Shown here: one piece after another, positions 51,090 to 59,611 of the stretch | Position numbering within the stretch: position 1 is the first letter of the stretch | Layout of the letters: the number at the start of each line of letters is the position of its first letter | From: Veronia pacifica | GTDB lineage: Bacteria; Pseudomonadota; Gammaproteobacteria; Enterobacterales; Vibrionaceae | Direction of reading: 5' to 3' | Length of the DNA: 64,000 bases | Assembly (NCBI RefSeq): GCF_001707825.1 | Contig: NZ_LYBM01000022.1 | Coordinates: forward strand, 1-64,000 | Notes under the pieces: generated by a model | The model's database searches: none | What the model was told of the DNA's origin: nothing | What the model saw: only the letters and a program-made list of their open reading frames with translations | Position numbers and translations under genes: made by a program

Positions 51090-53447
51090 ATGAGACAAAT
51101 AAAAATCCTCGCGCAATATTATGTTGATCTGCTAGTTAAGCTCGGGATCATCCGTTTCAGTCTTTTGCTGGCACTTGCTCTTGTCGCACTGGCGGTGGTC
51201 GTTCAGGTCGGGATCACGCTAGTTATCAATGGCCATGTTGAAAACATTGACCTTGTCCGTTCTGTCTTCTTTGGTCTCCTTGTTACCCCTTGGGCTGTTT
51301 ATTTCTTATCGGTCGTTGTCGATCAGCTTGAAGAATCACGCCAGCGTCTGTCGAAGCTTGTTTTTAAACTGGAAGAGATGCGGGCGAGAGATTTAGATCT
51401 TAACCGCAGGCTAACGGAAAATATTGACCAGCTAAATCAGGAAATTGAAGAAAGGGAACGAGCTCAGGAAGCGCGTGAGATGGCGATGCGTGATCTTGAA
51501 AATGAGGTCAAACAAAGAGAGCACGCCCAGATGGAGCTGGCCGAACAAACTCAATTATTGCGTTCATTTCTCGATGCATCCCCAGATTTGATTTATTACC
51601 GCAACGAGCAGGGCCAGTTCTCTGGTTGCAATCGTGCAATGGAAGAGTTGCTGGGTAAAAAGGAAAACGAACTGGTAGGCCTCACTCCCTGGGATGTTTA
51701 CAAAGAATCTATTGCTGCCAAAGTGGTCGAAACTGACAAACAGGTTTTTGACGGCAATATTTCGCTGACATATGAGCAGTGGCTGGAATATACCGATGGG
51801 CGGAAAGCTTACTTTGAGCTGCGTAAAGTCCCCTTTTTCTCCCGCGATGGGCGCCGCTTGGGTCTGGTTGGTTTCGGCCGTGAGATCACTGAGCGTAAGC
51901 AATATCAGGATGCGCTCGAAAAAGCCAGTCGTGATAAAACTGCATTTATTTCAACAATTAGTCATGAATTACGTACACCACTTAACGGTATCGTTGGATT
52001 GAGCCGTATGCTGCTGGAAAGCAAGCTCAATGATGAACAGCGCGGCTACATGAGAACGGTACATGTCAGTGCTATAACGCTAGGTAATATTTTTAACGAT
52101 ATTATCGACCTCGATAAGTCTGATCGCAGCAGACTTGAATTGCTACCACAGCCACTCGATCTGCCAGACTTTATTACTGAGATCGAAAATATCAGTGGCT
52201 TGATGGCTGAACAGAAAGGCCTACGTTTCTCTCTTGATCGACTTACGCCGTTGGTGGGCCAAATTGATGTTGACGCTACCCGCCTACGTCAGGTGTTATG
52301 GAACCTCGTCGGTAACGCTGTGAAGTTCACCAAAGAAGGGTGTGTGAACGTGATGGTGAGCTGTGATGTCATTGATGAGAAGGCTGAGCTGACATTTGAA
52401 ATTGAAGATAGCGGAATCGGTATACCTGAGACAGAAATCGATAAAATCTTTGCCATGTATTATCAGGTTCAGCAAGGTGAAGACAATTTGCACGCTGTGG
52501 GTACTGGGATTGGACTCGCCGTTTCCCGAAAACTTATCCGATTGATGGGCGGTGATATTACTGTCGTGAGTGAGCAGGGGGAGGGAAGTACGTTTACTGT
52601 CACTTTGCCTGTACCGGTCATCGAGGTGCCAGAAACTGAAGAAAATGCTGATTTACCCAACGTTGTCCCGCTCAACATCCTGTTGGTAGAAGACATCGAG
52701 CTAAATATTACCGTTGCATCAAATCTGCTGGAAAGTATGGGGCACTCTGTGACCGTTGCTCGTTGCGGTAAAGAGGCGTTGGAGACCTTCGACGCCAAGT
52801 CATTTGATTTGCTCTTGCTTGATATTCAATTACCAGATATGACTGGTTTTGACATTGCGACGACCCTTCGTCAATCGGGTAAAACGCTCCCTCCTCTAGT
52901 CGCGTTGACGGCTAACGTGATCAAGGATAAAAACCACTACACAGAACAGGGCATGGACGATGCGATAAGCAAGCCGATTAACGTAAAAGTCATGGATCAG
53001 GTGATTAGACGCTTTGCAAAAGTGACAACTGAGGAGATTGTTGTCGCTGAGGAGGTAAAACGCCCACCGGGTGTTGAAGACACCTTATTGGATCTTGAAA
53101 TGCTGACTTCTTATGTTGATATTGTGGGTGCTGAGCCTGTCCTCCAGAGCATTGTCATGTTTGAAGAGCTGATGCCGGAATATATCAAAATATTAGACAG
53201 CAACATGGCAGCGAAAGATCAGGAAGGTATAACCAGCGAAGCACACAAAATCAAAGGCGCTGCTGGTTCGATTGGTCTCAAGCATATCCAGAAAATAGCA
53301 CAGAAAGCGCAGTCACCAGAGTTACCTGCTTGGTGGGAAAATATTGGTGACTGGGTTGATGAAATAAAAGACTGCTATCAGCAGGATATTGGCGTGCTGA
53401 AAAACTGGCTGGCTGACCACACAGGCCATGAAGAAAACCGTGCATAG
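51090..53447 (+). CDS. arcB: Aerobic respiration control sensor kinase ArcB
   Basis: A hybrid sensor that reads quinone redox state and phosphorylates ArcA. The 785-residue protein has two N-terminal helices (about 20-80), a coiled coil, a PAS domain (about 155-265), kinase domain with ISHELRTPLNGIVG, receiver with LLLDIQLPDMTGFD, and a C-terminal HPt domain with EAHKIKGAAGSIG. The full E. coli-like tripartite phosphorelay is kept. AGGT precedes the ATG. It converges on arcA across a shared terminator. Confidence 0.95.
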   Translation: MRQIKILAQYYVDLLVKLGIIRFSLLLALALVALAVVVQVGITLVINGHVENIDLVRSVFFGLLVTPWAVYFLSVVVDQLEESRQRLSKLVFKLEEMRARDLDLNRRLTENIDQLNQEIEERERAQEAREMAMRDLENEVKQREHAQMELAEQTQLLRSFLDASPDLIYYRNEQGQFSGCNRAMEELLGKKENELVGLTPWDVYKESIAAKVVETDKQVFDGNISLTYEQWLEYTDGRKAYFELRKVPFFSRDGRRLGLVGFGREITERKQYQDALEKASRDKTAFISTISHELRTPLNGIVGLSRMLLESKLNDEQRGYMRTVHVSAITLGNIFNDIIDLDKSDRSRLELLPQPLDLPDFITEIENISGLMAEQKGLRFSLDRLTPLVGQIDVDATRLRQVLWNLVGNAVKFTKEGCVNVMVSCDVIDEKAELTFEIEDSGIGIPETEIDKIFAMYYQVQQGEDNLHAVGTGIGLAVSRKLIRLMGGDITVVSEQGEGSTFTVTLPVPVIEVPETEENADLPNVVPLNILLVEDIELNITVASNLLESMGHSVTVARCGKEALETFDAKSFDLLLLDIQLPDMTGFDIATTLRQSGKTLPPLVALTANVIKDKNHYTEQGMDDAISKPINVKVMDQVIRRFAKVTTEEIVVAEEVKRPPGVEDTLLDLEMLTSYVDIVGAEPVLQSIVMFEELMPEYIKILDSNMAAKDQEGITSEAHKIKGAAGSIGLKHIQKIAQKAQSPELPAWWENIGDWVDEIKDCYQQDIGVLKNWLADHTGHEENRA

Positions 53448-53523
53448 CGTGCTTGATGGTGAGTCGAGGCAGCTCTGCTCATTTTTAATCAAGTACTGAC
53501 TCTCGCAGTGACGACGTCTGCGC

Positions 53524-53552
53524 AATAAAAAAAGCCTGCAAATGCAGGCTTT
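53524..53552. terminator. Bidirectional terminator between arcB and arcA
   Basis: AAGCCTGC (53531-53538) and GCAGGCTT (53543-53550) around AAAT, with an A-run before and a short T-run after. It serves both convergent genes. Confidence 0.85.
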
Positions 53553-53582
53553 ATGTTTCTCGGCGATTCACATTACGCGCGT

Positions 53583-54302
53583 TTACGCATCATCTAAATT
53601 ACCGCAGAAACGGTAACCTTCACCGTGAATGGTAGCGATGATTTCAGGCGTATCACCGTGAGACTCGAAGTGTTTACGTATACGACGAATCGTTACGTCA
53701 ACAGTACGGTCATGTGGCTTCAGCTCTCGTCCTGTCATCTTCTTCAGCAAGTCAGCACGGGTCTGGATTTTACCCGGGTTCTCGCAGAAGTGCAGCATGG
53801 CACGGAACTCAGAACGAGGAAGCTTGATCAGCTCACCTTCAGGAGTGACCAGAGAACGACTGTTGATCTCCAGACTCCAGCCGTTGAATTCATAACGTTC
53901 AACAGAGCGTTTCTCTTCTGACGTCTGACCACGGGTCATTGCACGTGTAAGCAAGTTGCGGGCACGGATAGTCAGTTCACGAGGATTGAACGGCTTGGTG
54001 ATATAATCATCTGCACCGATTTCCAGTCCCAGAATCTTATCAACTTCATTGTCACGCCCAGTGAGGAACATCAATGCCATATCTCCTTGCTCACGAAGTT
54101 CGCGCGCCAGAAGAAGGCCGTTTTTACCGGGCAGGTTAATATCCATAATAACCAGATTGACCTGATTGTCCGTCAGTAGGCGATGCATTTCCTCGCCATC
54201 ATTGGCTTCGAGCACTGCGTAGCCTTCGGCTTCGAAGATACTTTTCAGCGTATTTCGGGTGACGTGTTCGTCTTCTACAATCAGGATGTGAGGGGTTTGC
54301 AT
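53583..54302 (-). CDS. arcA: Two-component response regulator ArcA
   Basis: An OmpR-family regulator of respiratory and TCA-cycle genes, 239 residues. The receiver has the acidic pair in IVEDEHVTR, phospho-acceptor Asp54 in VIMDINLPG, Thr in LTGRD and Lys in TKPFNPRE. The winged-helix domain follows from about 135, with [12 protein letters not shown] as recognition helix. It lies beside arcB, as in other Vibrionaceae but unlike E. coli. Confidence 0.97.
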   Translation of the reverse strand: MQTPHILIVEDEHVTRNTLKSIFEAEGYAVLEANDGEEMHRLLTDNQVNLVIMDINLPGKNGLLLARELREQGDMALMFLTGRDNEVDKILGLEIGADDYITKPFNPRELTIRARNLLTRAMTRGQTSEEKRSVERYEFNGWSLEINSRSLVTPEGELIKLPRSEFRAMLHFCENPGKIQTRADLLKKMTGRELKPHDRTVDVTIRRIRKHFESHGDTPEIIATIHGEGYRFCGNLDDA

Positions 54303-54719
54303 TGGCGTTACCTAAATTTCTGTAAGGAGTTCGGTATATAAATTCGTAAACATTGTTCAATTGGCGAACAAATAGTGCCGATAAAGGAGTATTTCAGCGG
54401 TCAGTTCGCTTATTCACCTTGACCTGCTTTGCGCCGTCCTTAGAGAAGCTAATTGCAGATGATATGTTGATACTGCAAGCGACTAACAACTTGCTAATCA
54501 CTGTTAAATCCTTTGGATGCTGTTGATTGTATTCATTTAACAGCGTGCTAACAATCATTTGTCGTAATTTGAGGTAAATTTTTTTCTGTCTGATGCCGTT
54601 ATCGTCAGTGTTTGTATGAAAAAAAAGACGAAGACAAAATGGCGTCGAATTAAAACTTACGGTAAATCAACGGGCTTTATTTGTCATACCAAGTGGCAGA
54701 CATCATACGGGATGAAAAC
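54303..54719. other. Upstream region of arcA
   Basis: A 417-base gap between arcA and the DUF3293 gene. It holds an inverted repeat TTGTTC-N7-GAACAA (54353-54371), about 50 bases from the arcA start, and CTGTTAAAT/ATTTAACAG (54501-54543), whose halves resemble ArcA-box TGTTA elements. These could serve autoregulation, but neither is conclusive. A 48-codon basic frame at 54616-54762 lacks a ribosome-binding site. Confidence 0.4.
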
Positions 54720-55133
54720 ATGTCTGATAAGACAGAACTCTGGCAATTCTATCAAATGGTGAAGTTCGAGGCGCTTGAGCCTATAAATTTTCGTCGATTC
54801 GGTGTGATAACAGCCTGTAATCCGGGCAGTGAACCATTAAGTGATGCTGTGAATGCGCAGCGTAATCGAGATATGGTCGCTGAATTTATCACCAAAGGTT
54901 GGCGGTATATGGCGGTAAATGTAGGCTCTCCAGATATGACATGGTGCGAGCCCAGTTTTGTGGTTGAAGCGTCACAAGCTGACCTCCATCGGGTATCAAA
55001 AAAAACGCAGCAAAACGCCTACTACTGGGTAGATAATGGAATGCTTATTTTAGTGCCTGTGAATCTTGCCCCCGAGTTTCAGCCAGTCGTCATTGGGCGC
55101 TTTGAGCACAGCGTGGTCGAATCAATGAAATAG
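54720..55133 (+). CDS. DUF3293 domain protein
   Basis: A 137-residue soluble protein of the DUF3293 type, with FGVITACNPGSEPLSDAVNAQRN and later GSPDMTWCEPSFVV. No enzyme motif or membrane segment is visible and its function is unknown. A longer frame begins at a TTG (54681), but the ATG at 54720 has GGGA upstream and gives the family N-terminus MSDKTELWQFYQMVKF. It is followed after 20 bases by the hydrolase gene, so the two may be co-transcribed. Confidence 0.8.
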   Translation: MSDKTELWQFYQMVKFEALEPINFRRFGVITACNPGSEPLSDAVNAQRNRDMVAEFITKGWRYMAVNVGSPDMTWCEPSFVVEASQADLHRVSKKTQQNAYYWVDNGMLILVPVNLAPEFQPVVIGRFEHSVVESMK

Positions 55134-55153
55134 AGAGAGCGGAGAGAGAGTAA

Positions 55154-56089
55154 ATGATAGGGATATTTGTTGCCGGGCTTGTTCTCGTCGCTTTACTTTT
55201 CTTCGTTACGCACAAATATCCATTTTTTGGTCAGATGTCATTGCGTGCTTCCAAGGCGGTGTTGGCAACATATTTTGGTTTTCGCAAAAGGCACGTCCAA
55301 CTCAGTGAGCAATCCTTGTGTTTTTATGAGTCCAAAGAGTCAGAGGGAAAGCCGGTTCTGCTGATGATTCATGGCTACAGTGCAGATAAAAGTAACTGGT
55401 TGTACTTTGCTCGCCATTTTACCAAAGACTACCACATTGTTATTCCTGATCTTGCTGGTCATGGCGAAACCGGTTTTCACTCAGACTGGCGCTACACTGT
55501 CGACGCTCAGGCAAAACGTTTAGATGAGTTGATAACAGCATTATCTCTTGGAGAGGTAAACCTCATAGGCAGTTCAATGGGAGGGATGATCAGCGCTTTT
55601 TACACCTCACATTATCCACAACGAGTTAAAAGTACCGTCTTGTTCGACCCCTCTGGTCTGAGAGAGCCTCTACCAAGCAGGAGAATGCAGATATTGCTAT
55701 CGGAAAACCGCAATGTATTCGAGATACATTCTCAGCAGGATTTTGATGAGTTTTATGCGTTAACAATGTCTAAACCGCCTTGGCTTCCGATGTTTATGAG
55801 AAAAGCCGTCGCGATAGAATATCAGGATAGAAGGGATCAGCTTCGTCAGATTGGTATGGATTTCCATCTTCACTTTATTGACGATGAGGTCGTCAGGATC
55901 ACTCAGCCGCTACTTTTAATATGGGGCGATGAAGACCAGATTATTGATAAGAGCTGTGTTGATGTCTGGCAGGGATACCTCCCTCATATTAATGTTGAAA
56001 TATGGCCCGGTATTGGTCATTTGCCTATGCTGGAGGCTCCTAAAATGAGTGCTGACAGAGTCAGAAAATTTTTACAGCAGGGAGCATAA
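55154..56089 (+). CDS. Alpha/beta hydrolase, membrane-anchored
   Basis: A 311-residue alpha/beta-hydrolase with an N-terminal hydrophobic anchor (IFVAGLVLVALLFFV). Visible are the oxyanion motif MIHGYSADKSNW, nucleophile Ser in GSSMGGM, Asp in LIWGDEDQIID, and the catalytic His in GIGHLPMLEAP. It is probably a lipase or esterase of unknown substrate, facing the periplasm or membrane. The ATG follows a GA-rich ribosome-binding site (GGAGAGAGAG). Confidence 0.88.
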   Translation: MIGIFVAGLVLVALLFFVTHKYPFFGQMSLRASKAVLATYFGFRKRHVQLSEQSLCFYESKESEGKPVLLMIHGYSADKSNWLYFARHFTKDYHIVIPDLAGHGETGFHSDWRYTVDAQAKRLDELITALSLGEVNLIGSSMGGMISAFYTSHYPQRVKSTVLFDPSGLREPLPSRRMQILLSENRNVFEIHSQQDFDEFYALTMSKPPWLPMFMRKAVAIEYQDRRDQLRQIGMDFHLHFIDDEVVRITQPLLLIWGDEDQIIDKSCVDVWQGYLPHINVEIWPGIGHLPMLEAPKMSADRVRKFLQQGA

Positions 56090-56174
56090 TGAGACACGTG
56101 AATGCTTCATTGTTGCGGTAACATTGAAATTAAATCAGCTGGCGACTGATATTACAGGATGTAAGGAATAACTA

Positions 56175-56690
56175 ATGGACAATTTTGTAGGGAATACGAT
56201 GACAGATCTGCTACCGGACATCAGTGACGAACATGGCGACAAGGTTCGCTGGATACCCCAGCAATGGCTTGATTATGGTGGCAACCCAGCATTTCACGGC
56301 CGTGTCGAGACGCTTCGTTGCTATGAGGATAATACCAAGGTACGTGAAATATTATCAGGGCCCGGAGAAGGAAGGGTTTTGGTCATCGACGGTCACGGTA
56401 ATCTAAACAAAGCGTTGCTGGGCGATCAGCTTGCAGAGCTTGCTGTTAAAAATGGATGGAATGGCATTGTAGTGAATGGCGCGGTGAGAGACGTATCTGC
56501 ACTCAGCACCATGGATCTTGGCGTTAAGGCCATGGGAGCGTGTCCAATCAAAACGGAAAAACGCGGTGCAGGAGATAGGGATGTATCTCTGCGGATAGCA
56601 GGGATGTTGGTCTCTCCAGGTGACTATCTTTATGCTGATTTAAACGGGATTATGTTGAGCGAACATCCTGTAGATTTTGGTGCCGAGTAG
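56175..56690 (+). CDS. RraA family protein
   Basis: A 171-residue member of the RraA/HMG-aldolase family. The signature GDQLAELAVKNGWNGIVVNGAVRD and the GEGRVLVIDGHGNLNKALLG stretch align with E. coli RraA. Family members either bind RNase E to inhibit it or act as 4-hydroxy-4-methyl-2-oxoglutarate aldolases, and the Arg-Asp pair needed for aldolase is present here, unlike the RQ of E. coli RraA. A second in-frame ATG (56199, MTDLLPD) could be the true start, but AAGGAA favours 56175. Confidence 0.85.
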   Translation: MDNFVGNTMTDLLPDISDEHGDKVRWIPQQWLDYGGNPAFHGRVETLRCYEDNTKVREILSGPGEGRVLVIDGHGNLNKALLGDQLAELAVKNGWNGIVVNGAVRDVSALSTMDLGVKAMGACPIKTEKRGAGDRDVSLRIAGMLVSPGDYLYADLNGIMLSEHPVDFGAE

Positions 56691-56798
56691 AGAATATTTT
56701 TAGGTGCGTTACAGTTATATGTTTTTTTCTGAACGATATGCGCACCAACTATTTACGCCTCTATCGCCTCTTTCACTGTCGTTGGGGTGATTCCAGTT

Positions 56799-56837
56799 TT
56801 TTATATCTTTACTACTGGCTTTTATATCTTCACTACT
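56799..56837. repeat. Tandem 18-bp direct repeat, 21-bp period
   Basis: TTTTATATCTTTACTACT (56799-56816) and TTTTATATCTTCACTACT (56820-56837) are identical at 17 of 18 bases. The second copy covers the last codons and stop of the minus-strand gene. Probably a slippage duplication. Confidence 0.75.
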
Positions 56838-57339
56838 AGAATTTCACATCAACACCAAACTGGTAAAGCGCGAAATCTTCCGATTTATCATTGAGGGAGT
56901 AGTCCAGTTTTGCTTCGAGATTCAGATTATCAAAGAGATAATATTGGGTACTCATGCCAATCACTCCGAGTGTGTTTTCAGCCCCCTTCGTCGCCTGTAC
57001 TTGCCCTTTAAAAATTAAACTTTCATTGAAATTATATTCGATACCGCTCAGCAGACCTCGGGAAGATGACTGTGCACTGGCTGCCAGCCCCATCTCGGTG
57101 GCAACATAGACATTCACCTGTTTGACGATAGGAATATGGTACTCGGTGACCAGCGTCCAGCTATCGTATGCTGGCGAGAGGGTGTGAACGTCCCTTGAGA
57201 TCCAAGGTTCTTTGAGAGCATCTGCAGCAGGATCATTGTTGACCACCGAATAATCACGCTCCAGCGCATAGCCTGACTTGGAAGCTAGGGTAAGAAGTAT
57301 CAACAAGGGGAGAGCGGCAACCCAAAATTGTAATCTCAT
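56836..57339 (-). CDS. Putative outer-membrane or periplasmic beta-rich protein
   Basis: A 167-residue secreted protein with a signal peptide (FWVAALPLLILLTLASKSGYA, cut near residue 25). The mature part alternates polar and hydrophobic residues (TLVTEYHIPIVKQVNVYVATEMGL, GIEYNFNESLIFKGQVQAT, YYLFDNLNLEAKLDYSL) and ends in Phe, as outer-membrane beta barrels do. About eight strands would fit. I do not recognise the family. GGAGGA precedes the ATG. Confidence 0.75.
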   Translation of the reverse strand: MRLQFWVAALPLLILLTLASKSGYALERDYSVVNNDPAADALKEPWISRDVHTLSPAYDSWTLVTEYHIPIVKQVNVYVATEMGLAASAQSSSRGLLSGIEYNFNESLIFKGQVQATKGAENTLGVIGMSTQYYLFDNLNLEAKLDYSLNDKSEDFALYQFGVDVKF

Positions 57340-57483
57340 TGTCCTCCTCGCTTATTGTCTATATTTTTATTCGGATCTTCATCCTAGAACACTTAACTGG
57401 GCGTTGCGGTGCATTTGATAAAAAACTAGACACCAGTAGCAGTCTATACCGCAAATGCACTGCAACAACACGGTAATGTTTCT

Positions 57484-59223
57484 CTATCCAGTCCGAGCTT
57501 CCAAAGGATCGACAATACTCAGGCGACACCTCTCGCTGTAAGGGCGTACATCGTTAAACATACCCTGCTCGATGTTCTGTTGTAGTTGTTGCCAATAAGT
57601 GGCCGAGAACAAATCCGAATGAAGCTCCTCAAAGAGCGCCCTGACCTTTGGATTAATCAGGAGAAACGTACGGAATTCTTCTGGGAAAACGTCATTCTCT
57701 CCCACGCTGTACCAAGGCTCTGCTGCTAGTTCATCTTCGGGATAGCGGGCAGGTGGAATACGTCTGAAATTAACCTCGGTGAGATAGCTGATTTCGTCAT
57801 AATCATAGAAGATCACCCGGTTATGGCGGGTAACGCCAAAGTTTTTAAATAGCATATCACCAGCAAAAATATTGGCAGCTGCAAGTTGTTTGATCGCATC
57901 TCCATATTCTTTCACTACCTCACGAAGCTCATCATCATTGGCCTGCTCCATGTAGATATTCAGCGGGATCATCCTTCTTTCCATGTACAGGTGACGGATC
58001 AGTACCTCAGATTCTGTCACTCTGACAATGGACGGTGCTACGTCTAGCAACTCAGTCACTAGCTCTTCAGAAAAGCGTGATCGAGGAAAAGTGAAGTTGC
58101 GGTATTCCAGCGTATCTGCCATTCGACCCACTCTGTCATGCTCTTTGACCAAGGTATATTTTTCTTTCACCGTCGCGTGGGTAATATTTTTCTGCGGGGC
58201 AAACTTGTCCTTGATGATTTTGAATACAAAACCGTATGATGGCAGGGTAAACACTGACATCACCATGCCTTTGATACCGGCCGCCGCTTCAAATTGATCG
58301 TCGGAGTTATCCATATGGCCAATGAATTCGCGATATAGCTCGGTTTTGCCATGCTTCTGGCAGCCAATTGATGTGTATAGCTGAGCGGGTGTCTTGTTTG
58401 GCATTAGCTGATTAAGAAAATCAACCAATGCGGCAGGAACAGGCGCATAAACCATGAAATATGATCGGGCGAAGCCGAAAATAATGCTGACATCATCCTG
58501 TTGGGTAATACAGGCGTCCACATAAAGCTCACCCTGTTCAGAGATAAGTATCGGCAACACCAGAGGGCGGGTCTGGTTAGCAAGTTCCATTCTGCCGATC
58601 AGATAAGCCCCCTTATTACGGAAAAAAGGCTCCCTTATCATGTCGAGCAGGAAATCATCAGTAAGTTGTGGGCCAAGGTTTTCCTGGAGTACATCAACAA
58701 TCTGTTCTATGTCGGCTTCTTTGTTGCGCCATGGGAGCGTAAAGGGCGCATCATCGAGCAATTTGCCTATCGTAGATTTTAGGGAGTCTTTGCAGTGATA
58801 ACGACGCAGGAGAGGTGTCGGATATTTGGGAATTCTTCCACCCTGAGAGCTGTTGACGAACAGTTTGTCGCGACGAATGTTTCTGTGATTGAAGATGCGG
58901 CAGTACACAGAGTTGAAGAAACTCTCGGCAATATCGTATCTCGGGTAATCATCCAGCAATTTGATATAGGCTGTTTTTACTGCCAGCAGGAAGGAACGGG
59001 TGGCGTGGCTTTTTCCGAGCATTATTCTCAATTGCTGGGTAACCAGACCTACATGGTGGTCGTAAAAGCTGATACGCTTTTTCAGCGCCTTCTGAACGTT
59101 TTTCCAATCCTGTTGCTCAAATCGCTCCTGCGCGCCTACGGTGACATCAAGAAAACGACCATACATGGCATCTGAGCCTTGAAGTATGGTCTGTGCGACT
59201 AACTCCTCCATTGTCACCGTCAT
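57484..59223 (-). CDS. aceK: Isocitrate dehydrogenase kinase/phosphatase
   Basis: It phosphorylates and dephosphorylates isocitrate dehydrogenase, directing carbon to the glyoxylate shunt during growth on acetate. The 579-residue length fits. The kinase core has the AMP/ATP-binding region [15 protein letters not shown] and catalytic [19 protein letters not shown], as in E. coli AceK. AGGGGG lies before the ATG. It stands alone here, away from any aceB/aceA genes, and is divergent from the thr operon. Confidence 0.94.
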   Translation of the reverse strand: MTVTMEELVAQTILQGSDAMYGRFLDVTVGAQERFEQQDWKNVQKALKKRISFYDHHVGLVTQQLRIMLGKSHATRSFLLAVKTAYIKLLDDYPRYDIAESFFNSVYCRIFNHRNIRRDKLFVNSSQGGRIPKYPTPLLRRYHCKDSLKSTIGKLLDDAPFTLPWRNKEADIEQIVDVLQENLGPQLTDDFLLDMIREPFFRNKGAYLIGRMELANQTRPLVLPILISEQGELYVDACITQQDDVSIIFGFARSYFMVYAPVPAALVDFLNQLMPNKTPAQLYTSIGCQKHGKTELYREFIGHMDNSDDQFEAAAGIKGMVMSVFTLPSYGFVFKIIKDKFAPQKNITHATVKEKYTLVKEHDRVGRMADTLEYRNFTFPRSRFSEELVTELLDVAPSIVRVTESEVLIRHLYMERRMIPLNIYMEQANDDELREVVKEYGDAIKQLAAANIFAGDMLFKNFGVTRHNRVIFYDYDEISYLTEVNFRRIPPARYPEDELAAEPWYSVGENDVFPEEFRTFLLINPKVRALFEELHSDLFSATYWQQLQQNIEQGMFNDVRPYSERCRLSIVDPLEARTG

Positions 59224-59400
59224 TTATCCCCCTAAAAATGAAAATCTATTCACTTATTGTTTGTTTAACTATGTCCTGATGTTGCGACGATCGCAATACG
59301 TGAACCGCCCGGTTGTGACCAATTCTCATTTTTGGAAATTAAACTTTTTAAATATTGTTTTACGCAGTTTTTACCAACAAAACTTAAATTTTTATTGACC

Positions 59401-59430
59401 TTGGGACACTGATTGGGTAAACGTTATATA
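59401..59430 (+). promoter_or_regulatory. Candidate thr operon promoter
   Basis: TTGGGA (59401-59406), a 17-base spacer and TTATAT (59424-59429) lie 27 bases before the leader-peptide ATG. Moderate match to a sigma-70 promoter; its position fits the attenuated operon. Confidence 0.4.
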
Positions 59431-59456
59431 ACTTGAAAGAGAAGATTGATAAATCA

Positions 59457-59525
59457 ATGCAAACAACAGCCATCGCCACCACCATTATCATTATTACCAG
59501 CATTACCGGTGCAGGTGCGGGCTGA
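59457..59525 (+). CDS. thrL: thr operon leader peptide
   Basis: A 22-residue leader peptide ([20 protein letters not shown] and AG). It contains six Thr and six Ile codons, so ribosome stalling when threonyl- or isoleucyl-tRNA is scarce should prevent formation of the terminator at 59548-59579. This matches E. coli thrL in logic and in the GAGAG ending. GAAGA lies upstream of the ATG. Confidence 0.93.
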   Translation: MQTTAIATTIIIITSITGAGAG

Positions 59526-59547
59526 TATGCACAGAATTCTTAAAAAA

Positions 59548-59579
59548 GGCCCGCACACAAGGTAGCGGGCCTTTTTTTT
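59548..59579 (+). terminator. thr operon attenuator
   Basis: GGCCCGC (59548-59554) pairs with GCGGGCC (59565-59571), followed by eight T. It lies between thrL and thrA and completes the attenuation system. Confidence 0.93.
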
Positions 59580-59611
59580 ACCCAGATTACAGCAAGGAAT
59601 TGGAGGAAAGG

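Noticed and set aside
54616-54762. 48-codon basic frame (MKKKTKTKWRR...) overlapping the DUF3293 start
   Set aside because: No ribosome-binding site, and it overlaps the better supported start at 54720 in another frame.
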